64,000 nucleotides of DNA from Gp6-AA40 sp035711805 (GCA_035711805.1 DASTBV010000147.1:1-64000), one strand, 5' to 3'; shown: positions 8,252-17,293, counted from the stretch's first letter. Translations and numbers: made by a program. Notes: generated from the letters alone by a model not told the origin.

Positions 8252-8929
8252 GTGAAAGACCTGCACAAGTGGCTTGCGGTGATTGTTTTCACGGCGGCGT
8301 GCGCTGCCTGCGGCGGCGGGACCGGGGATGCCTCGTCAGCCGACGCAGAGGAGTCCGCTGCCGCGGCCGGCGAAGAAGCCAAGGCTCCGGGCAAGGCAGT
8401 CCCGGTGTATCGGGAGGTCACGCTTCCGGCCGGCACCACGCTGCGCCTCGATCTGGCGTCGAGCATCGCCTCGGATTCGAGCAGGATCGAAGACGCCGTC
8501 CGCGCGACGGTGCGGGAAGCGCTCGTCATCGATGGTCAGACCGTGATCCCGGCGGGTGCGGAGGTCGCCGGCGTGGTCACCGACGTTGCTGATTCGGGCC
8601 GGGTGAAGGGCCGCGCGCGGATCGCCTATCGCTTCAATTCGCTGACGGTTGGCGACGAGCAGTACGACATCGCCACCGCGCCGACGTCACACCTCGCGCC
8701 GGCCACGAAAGGCGAGGACGCGACGAAGATCGGCATCGGCGCCGGCGCGGGTGCGGCAATCGGGGCGATTCTCGGCGGCGGCAGCGGCGCCGCGAAGGGC
8801 GCGGCGATCGGCGGCGCGGCGGGAACGGGTGCGGTGCTGGCGACGAAGGGCGAAGAAGTACGCCTCGGGCCGGGCGCGAACGTCACGACGCGGCTGACGG
8901 CGCCGGTCACCGTTCGTATCAAGATCTAG
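8252..8929 (+). CDS. Glycine-zipper lipoprotein, hypothetical
   Basis: Starting at the GTG at 8252, which follows AAGGAGG by four bases, the product is 225 residues. An in-frame ATG at 8144 is possible, but its extension crosses a palindrome and lacks a signal. The N-terminus is hydrophobic with candidate lipobox cysteines at 17 and 20, then an Ala/Glu-rich linker. A beta-rich domain of the kind that begins VTLPAGTTLRLDLASSIAS follows, then a glycine-zipper stretch (IGAGAGAAIGAILGGG, about 165-195) and a short C-terminal strand region. Probably a cell-envelope protein; function unknown. Confidence 0.75.
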   Translation: MKDLHKWLAVIVFTAACAACGGGTGDASSADAEESAAAAGEEAKAPGKAVPVYREVTLPAGTTLRLDLASSIASDSSRIEDAVRATVREALVIDGQTVIPAGAEVAGVVTDVADSGRVKGRARIAYRFNSLTVGDEQYDIATAPTSHLAPATKGEDATKIGIGAGAGAAIGAILGGGSGAAKGAAIGGAAGTGAVLATKGEEVRLGPGANVTTRLTAPVTVRIKI

Positions 8930-8935
8930 GTCAAC

Positions 8936-8955
8936 GGCCGACGTAAACGTCGGCC
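8936..8955. terminator. GGCCGACG-TAAA-CGTCGGCC hairpin between convergent genes
   Basis: A perfect 8-bp stem with a TAAA loop lies exactly between the stop at 8929 and the stop at 8957, so it can serve both genes. There is no T-run. Confidence 0.55.
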
Positions 8956-8956
8956 T

Positions 8957-9793
8957 CTAGCGCATCGCCGCTTCAACCGCTTTCACCACCGTTTCGACGG
9001 CGGCCGGATTGGTGAGGAACGCAATCCGGTCGCCCGTCCGGAGATCGACAGTCGTGACCTTGGTGCGGGTGGAGGCCGGCTGCAATCCACTGGTCTGTCG
9101 CACCAGGTCGTCCCACGCCAGCAGTTCATCAGCCGCGCGCGCGAGGTGATCGGGCCGGTTGAGAAACGCATGCAGCGCGCCGCCCCCTGCCAGCCCGTCG
9201 GCCCGGCTCGAGAGAATCCGGCCCGCGCGCAGCACTCCCGTCCGCGCGAGCCAGGGCGACGCCGGCATGATCCAGCGGGGCTGCATGCCGGTTGAACCGG
9301 CAGGCGGATCCACCAGGACCAGCGCCAGTGCGTCCGCATCCGGACGTGCCGCGTACAGGCGGGCGAACGCCGCGCCCAGTCCGTGGCCGACGAGGACGAA
9401 CGGACCTGGAACGTTGGCGCGCGACAAGAGCGTGCGCAGTTCGACCGGCACCAGTGCGGGATCGAATGGCCGATCGCCGCTCTCGCTCCAACCCAGCCCG
9501 GCCCGGTCATAGCTGCAGACGCGTGTCCTGCCCGAGAGCTGTCGTTGAACGTCGGCCCACGCCGCCGAGAGACCAGCAGCCGGTGCCTCGAGCACCACTG
9601 TGGGCGTGCCCTTGCCGGTGCAATAGATGTGCAGCTGATGATCGCCGACGCTGACCAGCCCGCCGGGGCGGGCGAACTCGCGGCGCTCGAGTGCCGTGGC
9701 TACACCCTGATAGGTGGCGCCGAGCAGAAGAATGAAGACGACGATCGCCGTCACGGCGCCAACGGCGCGACGGACCGATGGGCGGACGAGCAC
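8957..9793 (-). CDS. Membrane-anchored alpha/beta hydrolase with altered nucleophile elbow
   Basis: The GTG at 9793 overlaps the TAG stop of the upstream regulator by one base and gives 278 residues. One N-terminal transmembrane helix (about 10-30) is followed by an alpha/beta hydrolase fold: GDHQLHIYCTGKGTPTVVLEA, SYDRAGLGWSE, then LVGHGLGAAFARLYA. The elbow is GHGLG, so the usual Ser is Gly at about 138. If the sequence is right the protein may be a non-catalytic relative or use another residue. It probably forms an operon with the sigma54 regulator. Confidence 0.78.
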   Translation of the reverse strand: MLVRPSVRRAVGAVTAIVVFILLLGATYQGVATALERREFARPGGLVSVGDHQLHIYCTGKGTPTVVLEAPAAGLSAAWADVQRQLSGRTRVCSYDRAGLGWSESGDRPFDPALVPVELRTLLSRANVPGPFVLVGHGLGAAFARLYAARPDADALALVLVDPPAGSTGMQPRWIMPASPWLARTGVLRAGRILSSRADGLAGGGALHAFLNRPDHLARAADELLAWDDLVRQTSGLQPASTRTKVTTVDLRTGDRIAFLTNPAAVETVVKAVEAAMR

Positions 9794-11775
9794 TACGACT
9801 CGATCTCCGCCAGGCCGTACTTCTCGATGCGCGAGTACAGCTGGGCGCGGGTCAGGCCGAGGAGCTTTGCCGCCCGCGTCTTGTTGTGGCGCGCCTGGTG
9901 CAGTGCCTTGATGACGAACGAGCGCTCGATCGCCTCGAGATTGACGCCGCCCGGCGGAAACGCCGCGGGCGATCCGGCGGGCTCGGTGCCCGCGTTCGCC
10001 TGCCTCGCGCCGGTCACGGGCAGGTGTTCGCTGCGGATATAACCGCCGTCCGCAAGAATCACGGCCCGCTCGATGGCGTTCCGCAGCTCGCGCACGTTGC
10101 CGGGCCATGTATATCCGAGCAGCTGATCCCTCGCGTCGCGGGCGATGCCGGCCGCCGGCTTGCCGACCGTCTCGCCGATCTGCTCGAGGAACGTGTCCGC
10201 CAGTTCGAGCACGTCCTCGAGACGCTCGCGCAGCGGCGGCAGCGCGATCTCGAAGACGCCGAGCCGGTAATAGAGGTCTTCGCGGAACTCCCCACGCTGC
10301 ATGGCGGCGTGCAGGTCGCGATTCGTGGCGGCGATGACGCGGATGTCCGCGCGCAGGACGCGGGTGCTGCCGAGCCGCATGAATTCGCGTTCCTCGAGCA
10401 CGCGGAGCAGCTTCGCCTGCACCGATGGAATCATTTCGCCGACTTCGTCGAGGAACAGCACCCCGCCGCTGGCCTGCTCGATTCGTCCGGGCTTGGCGGC
10501 CACGGCACCGGTGAAGGCGCCGCGCTCGTGTCCGAACAGCTCGGACTCGAGCAGCTGATCCGGAAGCGCCGCGCAGTTGATCGCGACAAACGGTCCGCTG
10601 CCTCGCCGCGACGCGTGATGAATGAATCGGGCGACGACTTCCTTGCCGGTGCCTGACTCCCCGGTGAGAAGGACGGTCGTTTCGGTGCGCGCCACGCGCG
10701 CCGCCTGGGCGAGCACATCCTTCCACCGCCGCGAGCGGCCGACGACCCGGCGGTGTCCGCTGGTCGATTCGAGCTCGCGCGTCAGCGTGGCCACCTGCGC
10801 CTCGAGCCGCGCCGCGACCTCGCGCGCCTCCGCGTCGCGCCGGGCCGCTTCCGCCAGCCGCTCGTGCGAGAGGGCCAGCGCCAGGTGGTCGGCGACACGG
10901 CGCCCGAAATCGACGTCATCGTCCAGGAACGCGTCGGTCTGCCGCGACAGAAAGAAGAGCGAGCCGAACACCTGGCTCCCGAGCGGCAGCATCACGCGCA
11001 GCGCGGACTTCACGCCGAAGTGCTTGAAGATGCGCCAGCGAATCGTGTCGCGCGACACCTCGGCATCGACGTCGCGGATGACATAGGCGCCGCGCTGCAG
11101 CTGGGCGAGGTCGTCGCCGGAGAGGGTGTACGGTCCGAGCATCGACGGATCATCGACTTCAGCGCCGGCGAGGGCGTAGATCCGGAAAGACGTGCCGTCG
11201 GCCCCCCAGGACGTCATGACCAGCATGTCGTGCGGGAGCCCGCCGCGGACGACGTCCGAAACGTCGGAAAACACCGATCGCAGATCGAGCGATTCGGCCA
11301 TCGTGTGCAGGAGTCCGCGCAGGCTGTCGATGCGCTCGCGCCGCAGGGTTTCGCGATCGACGATCGCGGTGTGCTCGAACGCGACGCCGAGCAGGTCGAC
11401 GACGCTGTCGAGGAGCGTCTGGTGTTCGTCGGTGAAGGCGCTGTCCTGCGACGAGGAGACCCACACGGCGCCGTACATCCGCGCACCCTGCCGGGCGGCG
11501 CACAGAATCCGTGAACGGTCGTTGGCTTCGTCGGCGTTGATCGCCACGCTCGCGCCGTCGATGCGGCGGCTCGTGATCGACACGTCGCCCTCGCGCGAGA
11601 CGACGTAGAGCACGAACGACTCCGCGCGATCGAGCCGCAGCACCTGCAGCCGCTCGAACGGCACCGCGTCGCGCATCGCCAGCGCGAGACGGGACACGAG
11701 GTCCCTCAGGTTCGGGGCCTCGGCGACGAGCCGCGCCACCGCGGTGAGTACAGCCGAAGAGTCGACAGCGGACAT
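9793..11775 (-). CDS. Sigma54-dependent activator, GAF-AAA-Fis architecture
   Basis: The 660-residue protein has an N-terminal region with GAF-like sensory folds (about 1-330), a short coiled coil (about 310-345) and a sigma54 AAA+ ATPase. The ATPase shows Walker A GESGTGKE near 372, GAFTGA near 418 and a Walker-B-like GGVLFLDEVGEM. A Fis-type helix-turn-helix ends the protein (NKTRAAKLLGLTRAQLYSRI). There is no receiver domain, so it should sense a ligand or redox signal as FhlA or NorR do. The ATG at 11775 precedes MSAVDSSAVLTAV. Probable target: its own neighbourhood. It is divergent from the metallo-hydrolase. Confidence 0.9.
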   Translation of the reverse strand: MSAVDSSAVLTAVARLVAEAPNLRDLVSRLALAMRDAVPFERLQVLRLDRAESFVLYVVSREGDVSITSRRIDGASVAINADEANDRSRILCAARQGARMYGAVWVSSSQDSAFTDEHQTLLDSVVDLLGVAFEHTAIVDRETLRRERIDSLRGLLHTMAESLDLRSVFSDVSDVVRGGLPHDMLVMTSWGADGTSFRIYALAGAEVDDPSMLGPYTLSGDDLAQLQRGAYVIRDVDAEVSRDTIRWRIFKHFGVKSALRVMLPLGSQVFGSLFFLSRQTDAFLDDDVDFGRRVADHLALALSHERLAEAARRDAEAREVAARLEAQVATLTRELESTSGHRRVVGRSRRWKDVLAQAARVARTETTVLLTGESGTGKEVVARFIHHASRRGSGPFVAINCAALPDQLLESELFGHERGAFTGAVAAKPGRIEQASGGVLFLDEVGEMIPSVQAKLLRVLEEREFMRLGSTRVLRADIRVIAATNRDLHAAMQRGEFREDLYYRLGVFEIALPPLRERLEDVLELADTFLEQIGETVGKPAAGIARDARDQLLGYTWPGNVRELRNAIERAVILADGGYIRSEHLPVTGARQANAGTEPAGSPAAFPPGGVNLEAIERSFVIKALHQARHNKTRAAKLLGLTRAQLYSRIEKYGLAEIES

Positions 11776-11792
11776 GGCGATTGAGACCCACC

Positions 11793-11800
11793 AGTATAAT
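11793..11800. promoter_or_regulatory. Overlapping divergent -10 hexamers (AGTATAAT)
   Basis: TATAAT (11795-11800, plus) predicts a start near 11807, four bases before the ATG of the metallo-hydrolase. TATACT on the minus strand (11798-11793) predicts a start near 11786, 11 bases before the regulator ATG. Confidence 0.5.
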
Positions 11801-11810
11801 CGGCCCTCCA

Positions 11811-12722
11811 ATGCCGGTTTTGTCGCACGGTTTGTCATATATCGATCTGAAGTTCCTCGGACGTCCGCACGCGATCGCCAGCGCGATCGTGCAGTCCGCC
11901 GCGGGTGTGGCGATCGTCGATCCGGGGCCGACGACGTGCCTCGCCACGCTCGAGCTCGGTCTCCAGCAACAGGGGATCGGCTGGGACGACGTCCGCCATA
12001 TTCTGCTGACGCACATCCATCTCGATCACGCGGGCGCGACAGGAACGATCGTCCGCGCGCATCCGCACCTCACGGTGTTCGTGCACGAGCGCGGAGCCCC
12101 GCACGTGGCCGACCCGCAGAAGCTGATCGACAGCGCCACCCGTTTGTACGGCGACGACATGAGCAGGCTGTGGGGAGAAATTGCGCCCGTGCCGACGCAG
12201 AACCTGAGGACGCTGGCCGGCGGCGAACACGTCGACGCCGGCGGGCGGACGTTCGAGGTTGCCTATACGCCGGGTCACGCGTCGCACCACGTGAGCTATC
12301 TGGATCGGTCGAGCGGGATCGCCTTCGTCGGCGACACCGCGGGCGTGTGCATCGACGGCGGCTATGTCCTGCCGCCGACGCCGCCGCCCGACATCGACGT
12401 CGAGAAATGGCGCGCGAGTCTCGACGCGCTCGAAGCCTGGTCGCCGGACACGATCTTTCTCACGCATTTCGGCCCGAGAGGATCGGTTCGGCCGCACCTC
12501 GAGACGCTCTGGCAGAACCTGCAGGAAATGGCCCGGTGGGTGCGCCACACGCTCGACGAACCGGGGTCGGATGAGGAGAGGAGCCGCGCCTTCGCGGATC
12601 GGCTCCGGCAGGACATGCGGCGGCAGATGAACGAGGTGCAGATCGCAGCGTATCCCGTTGCCGCCCCGTTCGAGCTGCTGTGGCTCGGACTGGCCAGGTA
12701 TTGGAGGAAGAAGAGTTCTTAG
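11811..12722 (+). CDS. Metallo-beta-lactamase-fold hydrolase
   Basis: The 303-residue protein carries the metal-binding motif THIHLDH (H68, H70, D72, H73). The third ligand region follows in YTPGHASHHVSY and the bridging Asp in FVGDTAG. The overall pattern matches the glyoxalase II/Zn-hydrolase branch, with an extended helical C-terminus (about 225-303). Cytosolic, with no signal. Substrate not predictable. An in-frame start at 11781 exists, but the promoter position favours MPVLSHGL at 11811. Its TAG stop is part of the outer arm of the following repeat hairpin. Confidence 0.88.
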   Translation: MPVLSHGLSYIDLKFLGRPHAIASAIVQSAAGVAIVDPGPTTCLATLELGLQQQGIGWDDVRHILLTHIHLDHAGATGTIVRAHPHLTVFVHERGAPHVADPQKLIDSATRLYGDDMSRLWGEIAPVPTQNLRTLAGGEHVDAGGRTFEVAYTPGHASHHVSYLDRSSGIAFVGDTAGVCIDGGYVLPPTPPPDIDVEKWRASLDALEAWSPDTIFLTHFGPRGSVRPHLETLWQNLQEMARWVRHTLDEPGSDEERSRAFADRLRQDMRRQMNEVQIAAYPVAAPFELLWLGLARYWRKKSS

Positions 12723-12886
12723 TCCTTGGTGCTTCGTGCTCGGTCCGTTCTTGGTCCGTGGTCCGTCCTTGGTCCTTGGTCCTCGGTCCCAAGTCTGTTA
12801 GCCAGCGTGGACCCAGGACCAGGGACCGAGCACGGCCCAAGCACTATGGACGGACCAAGAACCAAGGACCAGGGACGAAGGACTAA
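12719..12886. repeat. Low-complexity inverted-repeat hairpin, GGTCC/TTGG type (locus A)
   Basis: A 168-bp imperfect palindrome fills the space between two convergent genes. The left arm (12719-12795) is built of words such as TTGGTCCGTGGTCCGTCC; the right arm (12808-12886) is its imperfect complement; the centre is GTTAGCCA. The ends are a perfect pair, TTAGTCCTT and AAGGACTAA. The TAG stops of both flanking genes are inside these ends. The same words recur at 22231-22394, including a shared 20-mer. Confidence 0.85.
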
Positions 12887-13293
12887 TTAGCGACCGCGAG
12901 CGGCTCGCGGGCGTCGATCGCCGCGCGCGTCGGCTCAACCAGCAGGCGCAGCGCGTAACCCTGCGGCGTTCCCGTCGCCGACTGATAGGGTCCAACGCGA
13001 TACACCGCCGAGAGCACCTTGCCGCGCTGCAGCGCGTCGGGAAGGCTCGCGTTGCGCGCGTGCGCTTCAACCTGGAAGTGAACCAACCGGTAGAGGGGAA
13101 TCGACGCCGGCCGATCGCACTCCACGAAGGCATCCACATCGCTGACATTCCGCGTCGTCACCGACACGAAGCGGAGTGTCCCGCTGCTGTCCCGCCACGT
13201 CAGGCGTCCCGGCACGCGGACGGCGCGGCGGTTGCCAATACGCTGCGGGCGGTTGGTGGTCGCTTTGTCTCGAATCACGGCGGTTGAAGTCAC
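12883..13293 (-). CDS. PilZ-like domain protein
   Basis: From the GTG at 13293 (GGGAG eight bases upstream) the product is 136 residues. It has the PilZ opening NRRAVRVPGRL with R22xxxR26, and then NVSDVDAFVECD at the position of the second PilZ motif (D/N)xSxxG. The final Gly is replaced, so cyclic-di-GMP binding is uncertain. Cytosolic. The frame continues upstream to 13383 without a better start. Its stop codon lies in the arm of the repeat hairpin at 12719-12886. The 190-bp interval 13294-13483 shows no gene. Confidence 0.65.
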   Translation of the reverse strand: MTSTAVIRDKATTNRPQRIGNRRAVRVPGRLTWRDSSGTLRFVSVTTRNVSDVDAFVECDRPASIPLYRLVHFQVEAHARNASLPDALQRGKVLSAVYRVGPYQSATGTPQGYALRLLVEPTRAAIDAREPLAVAN

Positions 13294-13483
13294 CTTGAAG
13301 CTCCCTCGGGAAAATTGTGTTGCCCAACGTTTAATCAAGGTCGAGGCCCATGGAGTTGCGTGGCGTGGCCACATAGGCGCCATCTCTAAAGTATTGATAG
13401 ATAAGGAGAAGTCAAAGAGTGCCGGAGATGGGTTGTCGGTCGGGATGGATACTAGATATTCACATGGGCTGTATACCTGGTTA

Positions 13484-16432
13484 CTACGTATCCGCCAGCG
13501 TGGCCTCGAGCCCGAGCCGCCGCATCTTCAGGTAGAGGCCTCGTCGGGTAAGCCCCAGGACGCGGGCCGTTTCGGAGATGTTCCCCGCCGTGCTCGAAAG
13601 CGTAGCGGTAATCAGGTCGCGCTCGATCCGTTCGACGACCGTTGCAAGGTTTCCCGGCTTGATCGGGATGCCGCCGTTGTCAGGGCCACGACTGCCGGCA
13701 GCGCTTCCCGGGTCCGGCGCGGCCAGATCGGGCGACAGGTGTTCCGGATCGATTTGACCGCCCGGCGGGCTCATTGCCACAGCACGCTGAATCTCGTTCC
13801 GAAGCTGACGGACGTTGCCGGGCCACCAATAGCGGGCGAAGAGGTCGAGTGTCGGCGAGCTCAGATGGACGTCGGGTTTGCCGAGCCGTTCGCAGGCATC
13901 GCGCAGGAAGAACGTGCTCAGGTGCGGGATCTCCTCGCGCCGGTCGCGGAGCGGCGGGACGTGGAGGCGGATGACGCTCAGGCGGTAATACAGATCCTCG
14001 CGGAACCTGCCTTCGCTGACCCGCTGTTCGAGGTCGGCGTTGGTCGCGGCAAGCACACGGACGTCGACGGCGAGCGGCCGCGTCTCGCCGACGGGCATGA
14101 TTTCCCCCTGCTCGAGGAAGCGCAGGAGCTTCGGCTGGATGTCGAGCGGAAGGTCGCCGATTTCGTCGAGGAACAGCGTGCCGCCGGCCGCGGACCGGAT
14201 GAGGCCCTGCTGGTCGGCGACCGCTCCGGTGAAGCTGCCGCGCCGATGGCCGAACAGCTGACTGTCCGCCAGCTCGCGCGTCGTTGTGGTGCAGTTGTAC
14301 GGCAGGTACATCGCCGTGCTGCGCGGCGAGCCGTAGTGAATCGCCCGCGCGACGAGGTCCTTGCCGGTGCCGCTTTCGCCGGTGATCAACACGGTCAGGT
14401 TGTGTCCCTGCATGCGCTGAATCTGATCCGCGAGCCGGTTCATCGCGGCGCTGGCGCAGACGAATCCAGGCAGGAGGGGCTCGAGCGATCGCTCCGCTGA
14501 CTGCTCGGCGACCTGCGGCGGCCGTTCGCGCGCGCCGCACAGCTCGAAGCCCTGGCGCGCCACCGCGGAAAACATGCGCAGGCGGCGGCGATCTGCCTCC
14601 CCATGCGGCCCACCGGCAACCAGCGCACAGAATCGCGGGCCGTCGTGATCGCGGCCAAGCGACTCGAGCAGCAGCGGACTGCCGCGATGCTCGCGCGCGC
14701 CTTGACTGGCCGCACGCGCGATGTCCCGCGCTTCATCCGCGTCGGCTCCGGTCGATGCCAGCACCCGCAGGTCGCCCGACGGCGGGGCGACGAAGACGGC
14801 GACGCGGCCCGCGCCAAGGGTTTCCATCAGCGCGGTGGCCGTTTCGCGTGCGAGGAGCTCAGGGAAGATTGCGGCGTCCACCAGACGACGCACGATCGCT
14901 TCGTCGACGTCGGCGGCCGTGGCCGCCCGATCCGCGGAGACGCCGCGCGACAGGAGCTCGCGCGCGGCGGCGGCTTCGTCGAGGTCGCGCTGTGCGCCGA
15001 GCGACTTGAACACGGCCTCGGCCAGAGTCAGATAGCGCTCCGCCGCGGCGGTCGAGCCGGCTTCCGCCGACAGGCGCCCCATCGACAGATGACTGAGCGC
15101 CGCCTGATATCGCTCGCCGAGCAGGTCGAAGACGTTCGCGCTCTGCGCGAAGTCGTGATACGCCGCGGAGGGACGCGACGTCTGTTCGTTGATCAGCCCA
15201 CGAATGCGCAGGAACTCGCCCCACGTGCCCGGCGTGCCGCGCGGGTCGAGCCGATCCTCGCACGCTCGCAGCCGCTGCTCGGCCTCCTGCAGCCGTCCGG
15301 CAGCAAGCAGCGCCTCGCTGGCGGCGAGATCTGCCTGAATCGCTTCAGAGGGTGGTACGCCGGCCGCCTGCGTCAGCTCGTTCGCCATCGCGAGCGCCTC
15401 GTCGTGCGCGCCGCGGCGGATCGCGAGCTTGACGCCCAGCACTTTCAGCGACCACTCGTACCAGCGCAGCGTGTGCGAGCCATAGGTCGCGTAGGCGTCG
15501 CTGGCCAGGCACAGATATTCGCCCGCGCGCTCGTACGAGCCGCGCATGAGATGAATCTGCGCGAGCGTGTCGAACACCGCACCGGTCGTCTCATGGAACT
15601 GAACGGCGCTGCGCACCTCCAGCGTGCGATTCAGGATCTGCTCGGCACGTTCCAGATCGCCCAGCTGCACGTAGATCTGGCCGAGCGTGGCAAGCGCGAC
15701 CGCCAGCCCGTGCCCGGATCCGAGTGACTGATGAAGACTGACGCTGCGTTCCGCGAGCGCGAGCGCGTCGTCATGCCGGTGGCGCATCAAGGCGACGTTC
15801 GCCTGGTTGTGCACGATGCCCGCGAGCACATCGTCTGCGGAAATAGCCATCGCCAGACGTTCGCCCTGACGCAGCGCGGCGGTGGCTTCGTCGGAGCGTC
15901 CCGACTGGGCGAGCAGTACCGCAGAGAGCGAGTGGACCAGGGCGAGGTGACGGCGATCGCCGGCGGCGTGCAGCGCCGACGCCGCTTCGGTCAGGTGTTC
16001 GCGGACGATGCCGGAATCGCCGACGCCGCGATAGGCGAGGGCGAGCTCGTAATGCGCGAGCCCGATGGCGCGTGAGTCGTGCGCGAGCTCCGCATGCTTG
16101 AGCGCGCGCGAATGATGCGCGATGGCGCGCGATTGATCACCGCGTGCGAACGTGAGCCGGCCGTGCAGCCGCCACAACGTGGACAGCTGACCGTCCGAGA
16201 GCTTCTCGCGCAGCGTGTCAGGCGTGCGTCCGAGTGTGGCGGCGGCCTGCGTGAGGTCGTCCTGCAGCAGATACGCCTCGGCCAGCGCGGCACGGGCGGT
16301 CAGTTCATCATGGCGACTGAACGTACCGGACCGCAGCAGCGGTGCGAGCACCTGCGCTGCCTCGGCGCCGCGCCCGCGCTCGAGCGAGGCACTGGCCCGG
16401 GTGAGCGCGGCCGGAGCTGCCTGGGTAGCCAC
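13484..16432 (-). CDS. Large TPR-containing sigma54-dependent transcriptional activator
   Basis: From the GTG at 16432 the protein is 982 residues. The first 570 are tandem TPR/MalT-like helical repeats, then a region that may be a degenerate GAF fold (about 570-650). The AAA+ module has Walker A GESGTGKD (685-692), GSFTGA in place of GAFTGA (732-737) and Walker-B-like GGTLFLDEIGDL. The C-terminal Fis helix-turn-helix contains ISETARVLGLTRRGLYLKM. The frame is open upstream to 16846, but that part reads through the divergent phosphatase gene. A TATACT at 16444-16439 would start transcription at the GTG itself. Likely a protein-interaction-controlled regulator. Confidence 0.88.
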   Translation of the reverse strand: MATQAAPAALTRASASLERGRGAEAAQVLAPLLRSGTFSRHDELTARAALAEAYLLQDDLTQAAATLGRTPDTLREKLSDGQLSTLWRLHGRLTFARGDQSRAIAHHSRALKHAELAHDSRAIGLAHYELALAYRGVGDSGIVREHLTEAASALHAAGDRRHLALVHSLSAVLLAQSGRSDEATAALRQGERLAMAISADDVLAGIVHNQANVALMRHRHDDALALAERSVSLHQSLGSGHGLAVALATLGQIYVQLGDLERAEQILNRTLEVRSAVQFHETTGAVFDTLAQIHLMRGSYERAGEYLCLASDAYATYGSHTLRWYEWSLKVLGVKLAIRRGAHDEALAMANELTQAAGVPPSEAIQADLAASEALLAAGRLQEAEQRLRACEDRLDPRGTPGTWGEFLRIRGLINEQTSRPSAAYHDFAQSANVFDLLGERYQAALSHLSMGRLSAEAGSTAAAERYLTLAEAVFKSLGAQRDLDEAAAARELLSRGVSADRAATAADVDEAIVRRLVDAAIFPELLARETATALMETLGAGRVAVFVAPPSGDLRVLASTGADADEARDIARAASQGAREHRGSPLLLESLGRDHDGPRFCALVAGGPHGEADRRRLRMFSAVARQGFELCGARERPPQVAEQSAERSLEPLLPGFVCASAAMNRLADQIQRMQGHNLTVLITGESGTGKDLVARAIHYGSPRSTAMYLPYNCTTTTRELADSQLFGHRRGSFTGAVADQQGLIRSAAGGTLFLDEIGDLPLDIQPKLLRFLEQGEIMPVGETRPLAVDVRVLAATNADLEQRVSEGRFREDLYYRLSVIRLHVPPLRDRREEIPHLSTFFLRDACERLGKPDVHLSSPTLDLFARYWWPGNVRQLRNEIQRAVAMSPPGGQIDPEHLSPDLAAPDPGSAAGSRGPDNGGIPIKPGNLATVVERIERDLITATLSSTAGNISETARVLGLTRRGLYLKMRRLGLEATLADT

Positions 16433-16438
16433 GGCAGG

Positions 16439-16477
16439 AGTATACAAAGTATCCAACTGGGCGGGAGCAGCTATAAT
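16439..16477. promoter_or_regulatory. Divergent promoters giving leaderless starts
   Basis: TATACT on the minus strand (16444-16439) predicts transcription start at about 16432, the first base of the regulator GTG. TATAAT on the plus strand (16472-16477) predicts a start near 16484, three bases before the phosphatase ATG. No good -35 box is seen on either strand. Confidence 0.5.
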
Positions 16478-16486
16478 CCGGAGCCG

Positions 16487-17197
16487 ATGCAGCTGGCGTC
16501 CCATGGCGTGTCCCACAAGGGTCGCCGGAAAAGCAACGAAGACGCGATGGTGATCGACCCGGCCCGGGGCCTGTTCGTGGTGGCCGACGGCATGGGCGGG
16601 CACAATGCTGGCGAGGTCGCGTCGGCTCTTGCCGTCAAAACCCTCCACGAGTTCATCTCGCAAGCGCCGGAAACGAACGAAGCCACGCTGTCCGAGGCGC
16701 TCTGCCTCGCCAACGACCAGGTCCTCAATGCCGCGGCCGGCAACGCCACCTACGAGGGAATGGGCACGACGGTGGTCGCCGCCTTCGTCAACGATGGGTC
16801 GATCGTGTTCGGCAGCGTCGGCGACAGCCGTATTTACCTCCTCCATGGCGGTTCGCTGCAGCAGCTCACCAACGACGATTCGTGGGTGTCGCGCGTGCTG
16901 CCGGCGGATGCGATCGGGTCAGTGGAAGCGTCGCGGCATCCGATGCGCCACGTGCTGACCAAGGTGATCGGCCTGCGCGAAGACATGGAGCCGAGCGTGG
17001 GCACGTCGCCCTTCTCGAGCGGCGACACACTCCTGCTCTGCAGCGACGGGCTTCATGGCGTCGTGAACGACGAGGCGATTGCGGGCCTGCTGCGCCGCAC
17101 GGAAAGCGTGGAGCGCATCGCCAGCGAGCTCGTCGAGCACGCGCTGAGCTCGGGGAGCACCGATAACATCACTGCTGTCGTCGTGCGGAAACTCTAG
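16487..17197 (+). CDS. PP2C-family Ser/Thr protein phosphatase
   Basis: The 236-residue protein has all core PP2C motifs: KSNEDAMV with the first metal-site region (about 15-22), VVADGMGGHNAGEVA (32-46), GMGTTVVAA, GSVGDSRIYLL, LLLCSDGLHGVV and the closing GSTDNITAVVV. Known role: manganese/magnesium-dependent dephosphorylation of Ser/Thr in bacterial signalling, countering Hanks-type kinases. Cytosolic, with no extra domain. The start at 16487 is set by the motif spacing; the in-frame extension upstream overlaps the divergent regulator gene. Confidence 0.93.
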   Translation: MQLASHGVSHKGRRKSNEDAMVIDPARGLFVVADGMGGHNAGEVASALAVKTLHEFISQAPETNEATLSEALCLANDQVLNAAAGNATYEGMGTTVVAAFVNDGSIVFGSVGDSRIYLLHGGSLQQLTNDDSWVSRVLPADAIGSVEASRHPMRHVLTKVIGLREDMEPSVGTSPFSSGDTLLLCSDGLHGVVNDEAIAGLLRRTESVERIASELVEHALSSGSTDNITAVVVRKL

Positions 17198-17219
17198 CGA
17201 CGAAGATCCGAAGGACCTT

Positions 17220-17293
17220 AGCCACGAAGATCACGAAGGTTTAGCCACAAGAACCCGCACCTGGGGGGCTGGAGCTTCGTGTGCTTGGTGGCC
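17220..17293. repeat. Inverted-repeat hairpin, CCACGAAG type (locus E)
   Basis: AGCCACGAAGATCACGAAGG (from 17220) pairs imperfectly with the stretch 17273-17293, whose complement reads GGCCACCAAGCACACGAAGC. A partial extra unit lies just before (from 17197). It sits between the phosphatase and arylesterase genes, on the same strand. Confidence 0.7.

Noticed and set aside
6979..8529. 516-codon frame antisense to the peroxidase gene
   Set aside because: Composition of a shadow frame; the plus-strand gene has two haem motifs.
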